DNA of 46,590 nucleotides from Avisuccinivibrio sp964424565 (GTDB lineage: Bacteria > Pseudomonadota > Gammaproteobacteria > Enterobacterales > Succinivibrionaceae). Of the stretch, positions 22,609-30,467 are shown piece by piece. Each line of letters opens with the position of its first letter. Within the stretch, counting starts at the first letter, position 1. Location: contig CAYRIZ010000010.1 of assembly GCA_964424565.1 (NCBI GenBank), positions 1 to 46,590 on the forward strand, written 5' to 3'. The position numbers and the translations under genes were made by a program. The notes beneath the pieces were generated by a model that had not been told where the DNA came from, searched no databases, and was given only the letters and a program-made list of their open reading frames with translations.

Positions 22609-23594
22609 GGCCGCTCTCCGCTCTGCCAGTACACCGTGACGGCCTGCCCCAGGCGGAAGAGGCGGTCTTCATCGCGCAGCAGGGCCGTCACCTCATACAC
22701 CAGATCAGGCCGCAAATCTTCAGTCTGCACGTTTTTGGGCGTGAACATGGCACTTTCACTGACGGCTGTGACCACAGCTGCCGCCCGGCTGCCGCTGCTG
22801 TTTTCCACCTGCACCTCCAGACCGGATGCCACCTGCTGCAGCTGCGCTTCAGTGAGGTAAAAACGCACCTTTTTTTCGTATACATCGGAGAGGTAGAAAA
22901 CCGGGCTCTGCGGTGAGGTCATGTCCCCGCGCTCCTGCAGGCGGGAGCGCAGCATCCCGGCATAGGGGGCGCGCAGCACGCTCTGCTCATCTATTTGAAA
23001 GCGCAGATAATGCTCCTGTGCCCGGCACTGCTGCAGATTAAGAGCGGCTATATCAATATCGGCCTGCTCATAGCCGTTTTTATACTGCCTCAGCAACTCC
23101 TGCTGCGCCTTTAAGGCTGCAGCCGCACTGTCGCGGGCAAAGACGGCATCATCCCTCTCCTGCGCACTTACCGCCCGCGCCGCAAAAAGCTTTTCCTGCC
23201 GGGAAGCGGCAGCCTGCCGCAGCTGCAGTTCAGCCTGCAGGCGCTCCACTTCAGCCTCGGCCTGGGCAATCTGCTCGGCTCTGTAGCCTGCCTGCAGTTT
23301 GGCCAGCTCTGCCTCCTGTACCCGGCAGGAGGCTTCCTGCACGATCAGCTGCTCCTGCAGGGCCGCAGTATCCAGGCGGGCCAAAATCTGTCCGGCAGCC
23401 GCCTCTTCCCCCTCATCGGCATACAGGGCGGCTATACGCCCTGAGATCTCAAAGGCCAGGGCGCTTTCGCGCAAATCTATAAAGCCGTGGCTTTTGCCGC
23501 CGGCCTCCACAGCCCGGGGGTAAAACCACCAGTAACAGGCTCCGGCTACCGCGGCAGCCATCAGCAGCAGCGGCAGGACTAGTTTTTTCAGCAT
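22605..23594 (-). CDS. ybhG: HlyD-family periplasmic adaptor, YbhG-like
   Basis: The 329-residue membrane-fusion protein has an N-terminal anchor (LVLPLLLMAAAVAGACYWWF), a biotinyl-lipoyl half ending near residue 75, a long coiled-coil hairpin rich in Gln, Glu and Ala (about 75-190), the second half-lipoyl (LRAPYAGMLRSRL) and a beta-barrel domain. It should link the inner-membrane ABC pump to a TolC-type channel encoded elsewhere. The E. coli YbhGFSR system has been linked to export of cationic and fluoroquinolone-type compounds. The ATG at 23594 has AAAGGGGG 6 nt upstream. It is the first gene of the exporter unit, divergent from an unknown lipoprotein gene. Confidence 0.87.
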   Translation of the reverse strand: MLKKLVLPLLLMAAAVAGACYWWFYPRAVEAGGKSHGFIDLRESALAFEISGRIAALYADEGEEAAAGQILARLDTAALQEQLIVQEASCRVQEAELAKLQAGYRAEQIAQAEAEVERLQAELQLRQAAASRQEKLFAARAVSAQERDDAVFARDSAAAALKAQQELLRQYKNGYEQADIDIAALNLQQCRAQEHYLRFQIDEQSVLRAPYAGMLRSRLQERGDMTSPQSPVFYLSDVYEKKVRFYLTEAQLQQVASGLEVQVENSSGSRAAAVVTAVSESAMFTPKNVQTEDLRPDLVYEVTALLRDEDRLFRLGQAVTVYWQSGERP

Positions 23595-23708
23595 ATAAGC
23601 CCCCTTTGCCCACAGGAAATACTTCCATTGTAATCAGGCCGCCGGCCTCCGGCTGAGGAGCTGGGCAAAGTGTGACTGCGATCGGTCTTCTGCCGCCGTC
23701 CGGCCATA

Positions 23709-23737
23709 TTGAGCTTCAGCAGGCATTTTTGCATAAT
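23709..23737 (+). promoter_or_regulatory. Candidate sigma70 promoter for the lipoprotein at 23807
   Basis: TTGAGC (23709-23714) and CATAAT (23732-23737) are spaced 17 bp apart. The start would be near 23744, about 60 nt before the ATG. Confidence 0.5.
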
Positions 23738-23806
23738 AGCCATCAACGGCGGGTATGGTTGCTGACCGTACCCGCTCCCCGCTTTGGAGCAGACAACAGG
23801 AAAATT

Positions 23807-24802
23807 ATGTCCATCAGCAAGCCTCTCTTCCTTACCCTGTGCAGCCTGACGGCGGCTCTGACTGCCTCCTGCAGCACCATTAGTTACTACTACAATACCC
23901 TGGGCATAGATGATGAAGTCCGGGGTTATGAGGAACAGGTGCCCATAGAGCTGATTGCCGAACGCGGCTATGATGCCATGCCGCTGCATACCGTGGCCGA
24001 GGTCGAGGCTCATGACAGCTATAAAAGCTTTTCCTGGACCGGAGAGTTTCTGCTCTACCCCAGTGCCACCTATTTCAACCTCGGACGCAATGTAAACGCC
24101 GTCCTTCGCGAGGCCTGCAGCGCCCACAATGGCGAATACCGCCCGGCCGGGCCCTGGGATAAGAGCACTTCAGAGCATGTCTGCTTCCTCAAGGACAGCG
24201 ATACCGTACTGTTTGACTGGAGCAATGCCATTACCGGCTATGAAGAAGAAACGCTCAGGTACACCACTTTCCTCAACATAGCCCACAAGGACAGCCTCAA
24301 TACTGAAGCCTGGCAGGCCTACAGCCAGGAGAACTTTGTGCCGCGGGCTGAGCTGCCGCAGGCCATGGCGGACTATGAGGCCAGGGGAGTGCAGATCAGG
24401 GAGGCAGTAAGGGCGGTATACGATACCCGCATCAAGCCGGCAGGACTTACGGAAAAGGAGCAGCACAATTTGTCGCTGTTTGAGCGGCAGTGGTTTTCCT
24501 ACATCATGCTCTCCGAGCGGGCCACGGGCATGCAGGTCTGCTCCCTGATCAACCGCGATACCCTGACCTACCGCCTGGGCTACATCACCGAATCAGCCTC
24601 ACAGCGGCTGCGCATTTATGTAGCCGGCGCCGGGCGCCCGCAGGAGGGCTGGAATCTGGCCGGTTTCTCCCCTGTATATGTGTGGGAGCGGCCGGAAAAA
24701 TGGCAGGGAGACTGCCCTTCCCTGCATCAGTTCAATGCAGATCAGCCAACAGACGGTATGCAGAAGATCACCATTCCGCTGCAGCCCCAATCTGCCGATT
24801 AA
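23807..24802 (+). CDS. Unrecognised lipoprotein, 331 residues
   Basis: A basic-hydrophobic signal peptide ends in LTASC (Cys22), so a lipid-anchored protein is expected; residue 23 is Ser, which suggests the outer membrane. The mature part has many aromatic residues, six or so cysteines or near-conserved pairs (for example EACSAHNGEY, EHVCFLKD, MQVCSLINRD, QGDCPSLHQF), and no membrane segment. I do not recognise a family. It sits alone on the plus strand, divergent from the ybhG-like gene and convergent with lysA. Start: ATG at 23807 with AGGAAAATT upstream. Its position beside the exporter suggests, without proof, an envelope role. Confidence 0.75.
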   Translation: MSISKPLFLTLCSLTAALTASCSTISYYYNTLGIDDEVRGYEEQVPIELIAERGYDAMPLHTVAEVEAHDSYKSFSWTGEFLLYPSATYFNLGRNVNAVLREACSAHNGEYRPAGPWDKSTSEHVCFLKDSDTVLFDWSNAITGYEEETLRYTTFLNIAHKDSLNTEAWQAYSQENFVPRAELPQAMADYEARGVQIREAVRAVYDTRIKPAGLTEKEQHNLSLFERQWFSYIMLSERATGMQVCSLINRDTLTYRLGYITESASQRLRIYVAGAGRPQEGWNLAGFSPVYVWERPEKWQGDCPSLHQFNADQPTDGMQKITIPLQPQSAD

Positions 24803-24810
24803 GGACCGAA

Positions 24811-24833
24811 GCAGCCGGAGCTGCGCCGGCTGC
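24811..24833. terminator. Inverted repeat between convergent lipoprotein and lysA genes
   Basis: A perfect 8-bp stem GCAGCCGG/CCGGCTGC with a 7-nt loop lies between the two stop codons. There is no strong T-run on either side. Confidence 0.4.
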
Positions 24834-24846
24834 AGACCAGACTGTA

Positions 24847-26097
24847 TTAATCAAAGTCTAGCTGTATTTCCTCACGCCACAAATCGTCGAATTCCTGCCG
24901 GCGGCGAATCACCAGGGCCTGATCTCCGTCCACCAGGATCTCGCAGGGCAGCCGGCGGGCATTGTAGTTGGAGGCCATGGAAAAACCATAGGCTCCGGCA
25001 CCGCGCACGGCCAGGATATCGCCTGCTGCCACATGCAGCCTGCGGTCGCGGCCCAGGAAATCGTCACTCTCACATATGGGGCCTACCACATCATAAAGCT
25101 CAGCCGGTCCCTGATGCCTGACGCATTCGACTATATTCATCCAGGAGTTGTACAAAGCCGGGCGAATGAGATCGTTCATGCCGGCATCCACTATGCAGAA
25201 GTTTTTGACTGCAGTCTTCTTGATATAGGTGACGCGGGTGGCCAGGATTCCGGCATTGGCCACCATGGCCCGCCCTGGCTCCACATATATGGCCACATCG
25301 CGATCCCCCACGCGCTGCAGCACGGCAGCCATATACTCGTAGGGAGAAGGCGGAGTTTCATCGCCGTAGGTCACGCCCAGGCCGCCGCCTATGTCTATGT
25401 GATCCACCATGATGCCGGCTTCCTCCAGCCTGGAGTACAGATTGAGCAGTCTGCCGGTGGCTTCGGCTATGGGGGCCCCGGAGGTCATTTGTGAACCTAT
25501 ATGACAGTCAATGCCGCTGACGGTCACATAAGGATCGGCGGCCAGCCGCTGATACAGCGCAAAAGCCTGCTCTACCGGAATGCCGAATTTATTGCTCTTC
25601 AATCCGGTGGAAATGGAGGGATGGGTTTTGGCATCCACATCAGGATTGACGCGCAGCGCCGCCTTAACCGGCATTTTGAGCTCGGCACAAACCTGACTGA
25701 GCAGCTCATACTCAGCCTCGGATTCAATATTGATGCAGCCTATGCCGCAGCGGACGGCAAATTCCAGCTCGGAGCGGGTTTTGCCCACGCCGGAGAAGAT
25801 GACTTTTGCGGGATCGGCTCCCACCTTAAGGACCCGGCGCAGTTCGCCTTCCGAAACCACATCAAAGCCGGCTCCCAGCGAACGCATCAGGGCAAGCAGG
25901 CTTAAATTGGCATTGGCCTTGACGGCATAGCAGATCAAATGCCTTCTGCCCTGCAGGGCCGCCTCAAAGGCCTGCATATGGCGGATTAAGGTTGCCTTGG
26001 AGTAAATATAAAGCGGTGAGCCAAATTCCCTGACTAAATCGCTGACCTTCAAATTCTCTGCATAAAGCTCATCGTTTTGATAATTGAAATAATCCAT
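24847..26097 (-). CDS. lysA: Diaminopimelate decarboxylase
   Basis: LysA removes CO2 from meso-diaminopimelate to give lysine. The 416-residue PLP enzyme has the Schiff-base lysine Lys60 in YAVKANAN, the phosphate-binding HIDIGGGLG, the glycine-rich EPGRAMVANAG and the dimer-interface cysteine segment CESDDFLG, ending in YNARRLP. The start is the ATG at 26097 with AGGAG 6-7 nt upstream. It follows lptM with a 65-bp gap and is likely cotranscribed. In many gammaproteobacteria lysA runs directly into dapF; here about 6 kb of exporter and lipoprotein genes separate them. Confidence 0.96.
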   Translation of the reverse strand: MDYFNYQNDELYAENLKVSDLVREFGSPLYIYSKATLIRHMQAFEAALQGRRHLICYAVKANANLSLLALMRSLGAGFDVVSEGELRRVLKVGADPAKVIFSGVGKTRSELEFAVRCGIGCINIESEAEYELLSQVCAELKMPVKAALRVNPDVDAKTHPSISTGLKSNKFGIPVEQAFALYQRLAADPYVTVSGIDCHIGSQMTSGAPIAEATGRLLNLYSRLEEAGIMVDHIDIGGGLGVTYGDETPPSPYEYMAAVLQRVGDRDVAIYVEPGRAMVANAGILATRVTYIKKTAVKNFCIVDAGMNDLIRPALYNSWMNIVECVRHQGPAELYDVVGPICESDDFLGRDRRLHVAAGDILAVRGAGAYGFSMASNYNARRLPCEILVDGDQALVIRRRQEFDDLWREEIQLDFD

Positions 26098-26162
26098 GAA
26101 CGCTCCTATTCCCTGCAGTCCGCCCTCCCGGCGTACTGCAGTCACAAACTCCCGGCGGCTGT

Positions 26163-26330
26163 TTACTGCTCACTGCTGTCGGCAGTGGAGAACAAAGTAA
26201 GCTGACCGTCCTGCTGATGAGTGCCTGACTGATAATCGCTGTCCTCATCAGGCAAATAGAGATCATATTTCAGCCCGCAGCCGCTCAGCAGCAGCGCCGG
26301 CAGAAGCAGCAGACATATTTTTTGCACCAT
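26163..26330 (-). CDS. lptM: LptM (YifL) small lipoprotein
   Basis: The predicted product has 55 residues. It begins MVQKICLLLLPALLLSGC, a signal with a lipobox at Cys18, and continues CGLKYDLYLPDED. The E. coli LptM mature end is CGLKGPLYFP, so the CGLK-x-x-LY-x-P core is kept. LptM is an outer-membrane lipoprotein that helps LptD-LptE, the LPS translocon, to form its native disulfides. The cyaA-lptM-lysA context supports the call. The ATG at 26330 follows GGGAAAAATT; the ribosome site is modest. The gene is easily missed because of its size. Confidence 0.87.
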   Translation of the reverse strand: MVQKICLLLLPALLLSGCGLKYDLYLPDEDSDYQSGTHQQDGQLTLFSTADSSEQ

Positions 26331-26388
26331 AATTTTTCCCTTTCCAAACCTGCGGACCCAGAAACGAGCCGCAACCTGCCTGAGGCTG

Positions 26389-26417
26389 ATTATACAAAAA
26401 GCGGCAGGAGCTTTCAG
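26389..26417 (-). promoter_or_regulatory. Promoter for lptM-lysA overlapping the cyaA stop
   Basis: On the minus strand CTGAAA (26412-26417) and a perfect TATAAT (26389-26394) are 17 bp apart. The -35 hexamer overlaps the cyaA stop codon. The start would be near 26382, about 50 nt before the lptM ATG. Confidence 0.65.
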
Positions 26418-28921
26418 TCCACCTGCTCCTGCTCGTGAATGGTAAATGGATGTATGGACTTGAGATCGGGGCTGAGCACGAAATACTGCGGCAGATTAAA
26501 GCGGGTATCGGCTGCCGTGCTCTCCTCGCTGAGACGGGTGTAATAGCGGTTGATGGCATTGACCAGGGCCGCCCGGGAACCTACATAATGCGGGTAAATC
26601 CTGACCTCGTTTTCCTCATTGACTATGTATATATCCCAGCCGTCCTTAATGGGGGCGAAGAAGTACTGCATGATGCCCATATTGGAATAGCGGTCCACCT
26701 GAGCCGGCACCTGCAGCGAGTATTCCGGGCGCATGCCGTAGCGGGTGTGTACCCCAAAGGAGCTGCTCTCTGAATTGAGCATGTTGTGGCGCACTATATA
26801 CACGCCGCGATCCTGCACCCGGCGGGCGCCGTAGGTATTGTGCCCCACCTCAAAGGTAAAATCGCGGCCGAAATCATGATCCATGCAGGCAAAAGCCTGG
26901 CGGATCACCGCCTGCATGTCGTAGCGGATGAGATCTGAATGCAGCGCGGCATAGGAAAACACGTTAATAAAGGACAGTCTGTCCCGGGAATTGAGCCCGT
27001 CTGCATTTTTGCTCAGGCGCAGCAGCACGGCCAGCAGCTCCACCACGCCTTCTTCCCCGTCCGGCAGGGCAATTACTATGCTCTCCCCCCAGGTGTTGAC
27101 TATGATCAGGGACACGGAGCCAATCAGGCAGAGTTTCTGCCGGCCGGCGCTTAAGGTGGATCCAGTATTCATATCCACAAAGGCCAGACGATTTTCCAAT
27201 GTGGCATCGCGCTCGAGATTTAAAATCACCGCACAGGCCCTGATGTCGCGGGGACGCAGCAGGGCCGCGTCATCTACCTTGCGCATGGCCGCCGGAGCCA
27301 GGGTGCGCATGATGTCGGCGGCGAGTTTTCTGATCTTGGGAGCGGTGACCGCCTGTACCGAGCCGGCGGTAAAGACCTGAGTGTGCCTGGAGAAGAGATT
27401 GTTGAAGCAGGCCCAGGTCACCACCTCAGTCAGCTGCCTGCCGTTGTAGATACAGCTACGGCTTAATATATCCACGCCCTCGGTGGAGGCGGCATACAAA
27501 TGCCACCCCCGCTGACAGAGGCTGTCCGGACCGGCCTTGATGAAGCACAGATCCTGCTCTTCCAGCGAAAAACGAAACTCCGGACTGTAGACCACTATTT
27601 TGTTGGGACTGCGGTCATAGGCGGCATAAAGCTTGCGCGAAAGCAGGCCGGCATCATCTGAGGTAATGGCGTATTCAATGCCGTGGCGCACCGAGAAGGA
27701 CAGCAGCGCCCGGTAGCTTTTGATGAGGGCGGCAAAAAGATCGGAGTAAAACTCCCTGACATAGTGGATCTTCCACATGGCCCTGTTTTCCAGCTCCTCC
27801 TTTTCGCGCCGGCTCCAGTGCCAGCTTGCGACCAAAGAAGCGAGAAAACGGCGGCGGAAGCTGATGATGCTGCTGTCCTTAAGGCCGCTGAGGCCGATGA
27901 AAATCTTGAGGTAAAAGCACTTTCTGACCAGCTGCAGGCGCTTTAAGTCGCCGTTTTTCAGCAGATAATCGTGCACCCGCCTGTACATCACATAATAAGG
28001 ATCGAGATCCAGATTATAGCTGCCGCCGCCGTGCAGGCGGTCCTTCATCTGCGAGGAGAGCAGCAGGCTCTGCGGATACTCGTCGGCGTAAACCTCCATC
28101 AGCAGAATCTTCAGGGCCGCCTTGAAGGGATACTCTATGCCCTTGTACAGCAGCCACAGCCCGGAGCCAAAATACTCGGCCGGCGAGCTGTTGACCACAG
28201 AGCCGAAATCAAAGTATTCCTCCGGCCGGAGCACCCCTGAGGCGGCAAAATCGCGCAGCGCCCCCTGATAATCGGCAATTTCCTCCCCGGTGGTAATAAA
28301 ATTCCAGGCCAGATGCCTGCCGCATATGCGCACGGCACTGCGGTAAAACTCATCTAGCAGAAAGAGATTTTGCGCCGAGCCGCAGTTGTCGCCTCCCACC
28401 CTGTCCTCAGGCGGGGCCGTAAAGCGATTGTCGCGGATCACAAACAAACTGAGATTGACCCCCAGTCCCTGGGCAAAGGTACAGATAAAGCTGCACTTTT
28501 CGGTCAGGGCCGCCGCATCTTCACTGCTCATGGTGTGGGAAATGCAGACCCAGATATCAAAATCCGACTGTGCCCCCTGCCCTATGGAGGCAGTGCTGCC
28601 CATGCCATACAGGGCCAGAATGCTGCCGCGCGCCTCTATGGGCGGCACCCGTCCGCCGGTCAAATGCCTGATGTAGCTGAGCTGTTCAGGCGTGGGCACA
28701 AAACCGTCTATGCCGCAGGGCACGCCGCGGGCGCGGTAACCGGGGATCTCAGGGAGGTTGAACTGCAGCAGTACCGGCAGCCGGCTTAAGATAAGGCGGG
28801 CATCGGCGGACATCACGGTCCGGGCATATTCAATTTTCCGGGCATTGATCTCATCAATGCGCTGCAGACGCTGCTGATAAAGCCTGTATTTCTGCTCTTT
28901 AGGAGAAGTGGAGGTAACCAT
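26414..28921 (-). CDS. cyaA: Class I adenylate cyclase
   Basis: The 835-residue protein is close to E. coli CyaA (848) throughout. The nucleotidyltransferase core is GMGSTASIGQGAQSDFDIWV, with Gly108-Ser109 and the metal-binding Asp120 and Asp122. Downstream blocks such as DNCGSAQNLFLLDEFYRSAVR, AEYFGSGLWLLYKGIEYPFKA and LVRKCFYLK are also conserved. It makes cAMP, the ligand of CRP, at the cytoplasm/inner membrane. The C-terminal tail ends soon after FNLPQYF and is about 10-20 residues shorter than in E. coli. The start is the ATG at 28921 with a weak ribosome site, as is usual for cyaA. It is divergent from hemX. Confidence 0.97.
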   Translation of the reverse strand: MVTSTSPKEQKYRLYQQRLQRIDEINARKIEYARTVMSADARLILSRLPVLLQFNLPEIPGYRARGVPCGIDGFVPTPEQLSYIRHLTGGRVPPIEARGSILALYGMGSTASIGQGAQSDFDIWVCISHTMSSEDAAALTEKCSFICTFAQGLGVNLSLFVIRDNRFTAPPEDRVGGDNCGSAQNLFLLDEFYRSAVRICGRHLAWNFITTGEEIADYQGALRDFAASGVLRPEEYFDFGSVVNSSPAEYFGSGLWLLYKGIEYPFKAALKILLMEVYADEYPQSLLLSSQMKDRLHGGGSYNLDLDPYYVMYRRVHDYLLKNGDLKRLQLVRKCFYLKIFIGLSGLKDSSIISFRRRFLASLVASWHWSRREKEELENRAMWKIHYVREFYSDLFAALIKSYRALLSFSVRHGIEYAITSDDAGLLSRKLYAAYDRSPNKIVVYSPEFRFSLEEQDLCFIKAGPDSLCQRGWHLYAASTEGVDILSRSCIYNGRQLTEVVTWACFNNLFSRHTQVFTAGSVQAVTAPKIRKLAADIMRTLAPAAMRKVDDAALLRPRDIRACAVILNLERDATLENRLAFVDMNTGSTLSAGRQKLCLIGSVSLIIVNTWGESIVIALPDGEEGVVELLAVLLRLSKNADGLNSRDRLSFINVFSYAALHSDLIRYDMQAVIRQAFACMDHDFGRDFTFEVGHNTYGARRVQDRGVYIVRHNMLNSESSSFGVHTRYGMRPEYSLQVPAQVDRYSNMGIMQYFFAPIKDGWDIYIVNEENEVRIYPHYVGSRAALVNAINRYYTRLSEESTAADTRFNLPQYFVLSPDLKSIHPFTIHEQEQVD

Positions 28922-28947
28922 GATGCTCGCGGAATTGGGACCAGGAT

Positions 28948-28953
28948 ATTCTA
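28948..28953 (-). promoter_or_regulatory. -10 element for cyaA
   Basis: On the minus strand TAGAAT lies 27 bp before the cyaA ATG; the predicted start is near 28941. There is no good -35. The CRP-like site is centred about 38 bp upstream of this start. Confidence 0.4.
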
Positions 28954-28971
28954 AACGTTTTTGCCCGTGAA

Positions 28972-28987
28972 TGCGCGATGGATCACA
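28972..28987. promoter_or_regulatory. Candidate CRP-cAMP site between cyaA and hemX
   Basis: TGCGC-N6-TCACA matches the TGTGA-N6-TCACA consensus with one perfect half-site and three of five bases in the other; flanking AA and AT also agree. It is about -38 for cyaA and about -75 for hemX. In E. coli cyaA is repressed by CRP, so feedback control is plausible here. Confidence 0.5.
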
Positions 28988-29039
28988 AAATTGTCCGCCG
29001 CTGATTTTGGGGGTGCCGTCCCGCAGGTGCGGTGATAAG

Positions 29040-29048
29040 TGCTAGAAT
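29040..29048 (+). promoter_or_regulatory. Extended -10 promoter element for hemX
   Basis: TGC followed by TAGAAT, 33 bp before the hemX ATG. The -35 region is GC-rich and poor, as expected for an extended -10 promoter. Confidence 0.5.
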
Positions 29049-29080
29049 CAAAGCAGTTTTTCATCAGTGGATTTACAGCT

Positions 29081-30463
29081 ATGCAAAAAAGCTCAAAGCA
29101 AGAACCCAAAGCCCAAAAAGATGCAGCAGCGCAGTCCCCCGCCCGGGTACAGCCGGAAGATGCCGGGGCTGAAAAAGCACAGCCGCAGCAGGCTGTTGAT
29201 GCCGTCAGTGCCGAGGCCGGCACCCTGATGGATCAGGCCGACAAAATGCTGGAAAAAAGTGCCGCTGAAGTACAAAGTGCCCAAGCTGAAGTCAAGTCGG
29301 CAGAGCCGCAGGTCAAGGCTGAAAAGAAGCCTGAACCTGAGCCGCAGGTAAAGGTAAAGGATGAGCCGCAGCCTGTACGCGAGATTTATATCAAAAACAG
29401 CAATGCCGGCGTATATGTCATCTGCTTTATTCTGGCGGCGGCCATAGCCGGTCTGGGCTTTGTCGGCCATCAGCAGATCACGGAGCTGAAAACTGCCGGC
29501 GTGGCAGTGCAGCAGAGCCGCAGCGGCCTGGAGGAGGCACAGCGCTCACTTGCGGCCGCCCAGGGCGAGATTTCCTCCCTGCTTACGGTCAACAGGGAAA
29601 TGCAGAGCCAAAACCGTGAGCTGCAGAGCCTGAATGAAGATCTCCGCCGGCAAATCTCTCAGGTAATGGCCAGCGCAGAGAGCACCGCCCAGTCCATAGA
29701 TGCCGTGCATCAGCGTTTAAACCGCTATGAAGCCCGCGATCCCAATGAGTGGCGCATAGCCGAGAGCTATTTTAGTGTTTCCGAGGCAGCCCGGCAGGCT
29801 GTATTCGGGCACAATGTCAAAGCCGCGGTATGGAACCTGCAGCAGGCCGACAATCTGCTCAGCGATCTGCAGGATGCCCGTATAGTGGACCTCCGCGCCG
29901 CCATAGCCCAGGATCTTTCCACCCTCAGAGCCCTGCCGGAAATAGATCTCACCGGCATCAGCATCAAGCTGGAGCAGCTCTACCGCGATACGGAGAATTT
30001 GGTGGTGCAGGGAGCAGCCGAGCTGGAAAAGAACGCCGGCGCCTTTGACAAAAACAGCGAGCCCTCCTCCGATATCATGGAATGGAAGGAAAATCTGCTC
30101 TCTTCGGCCAAAGAGTTTGGCTCCCGCTTTGTGCAGATCAGCCGCCGCGGTCCCGATGCCGTGCTGGATTTCCTCAGCCCCGAGCAGGTGCTCTTCCTGC
30201 GGGAGAACATCAGAACCCGCCTGCTGCTGGCCAGGGCCAATTTAGCCGGCGGTGCCCAGCAGGACTATGCCGACAATTTGGCCGAGGCCGGGCGCCTGGT
30301 GGAAGCCTACTTCGATCCTGAAAGCACGGTAGTGCAGGCCTTCCTGGCGCAGCTGCGCGATCTGCAGGCCCAAAGCATCACCCCGGACCTCCCGCGGGCC
30401 CTGGAGAGCCTGAAACTGTTTGACAAACTGGCGCAGGAGCATCTGCGCAACATTCAGGGGTAA
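29081..30463 (+). CDS. hemX: HemX-like membrane-anchored coiled-coil protein
   Basis: The 460-residue protein has a charged cytoplasmic N-terminus rich in Gln, Lys, Glu and Ala (1-105), one membrane span at about 109-129 (VYVICFILAAAIAGLGFVG), a coiled coil at about 135-210 and a periplasmic HemX domain. The domain matches E. coli HemX: EWRIAESYFSVSEAARQ, ARIVDLRAAIAQDLSTLRAL, LFLRENIRTRLLLARANL. Despite older annotation as uroporphyrinogen methyltransferase, no catalytic motif is visible. It is longer than the E. coli protein (393), chiefly in the N-terminus. The ATG at 29081 gives the shorter product; an in-frame upstream GTG at 29039 is unlikely. hemC and hemD, which normally precede it, are absent. 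Confidence 0.9.
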   Translation: MQKSSKQEPKAQKDAAAQSPARVQPEDAGAEKAQPQQAVDAVSAEAGTLMDQADKMLEKSAAEVQSAQAEVKSAEPQVKAEKKPEPEPQVKVKDEPQPVREIYIKNSNAGVYVICFILAAAIAGLGFVGHQQITELKTAGVAVQQSRSGLEEAQRSLAAAQGEISSLLTVNREMQSQNRELQSLNEDLRRQISQVMASAESTAQSIDAVHQRLNRYEARDPNEWRIAESYFSVSEAARQAVFGHNVKAAVWNLQQADNLLSDLQDARIVDLRAAIAQDLSTLRALPEIDLTGISIKLEQLYRDTENLVVQGAAELEKNAGAFDKNSEPSSDIMEWKENLLSSAKEFGSRFVQISRRGPDAVLDFLSPEQVLFLRENIRTRLLLARANLAGGAQQDYADNLAEAGRLVEAYFDPESTVVQAFLAQLRDLQAQSITPDLPRALESLKLFDKLAQEHLRNIQG

Positions 30464-30467
30464 GGCC

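Noticed and set aside
23671..23686. CRP-like site TGTGA-N6-TCGGT between the ybhG-like and lipoprotein genes
   Set aside because: Only one half-site matches; the second keeps just the first two bases.
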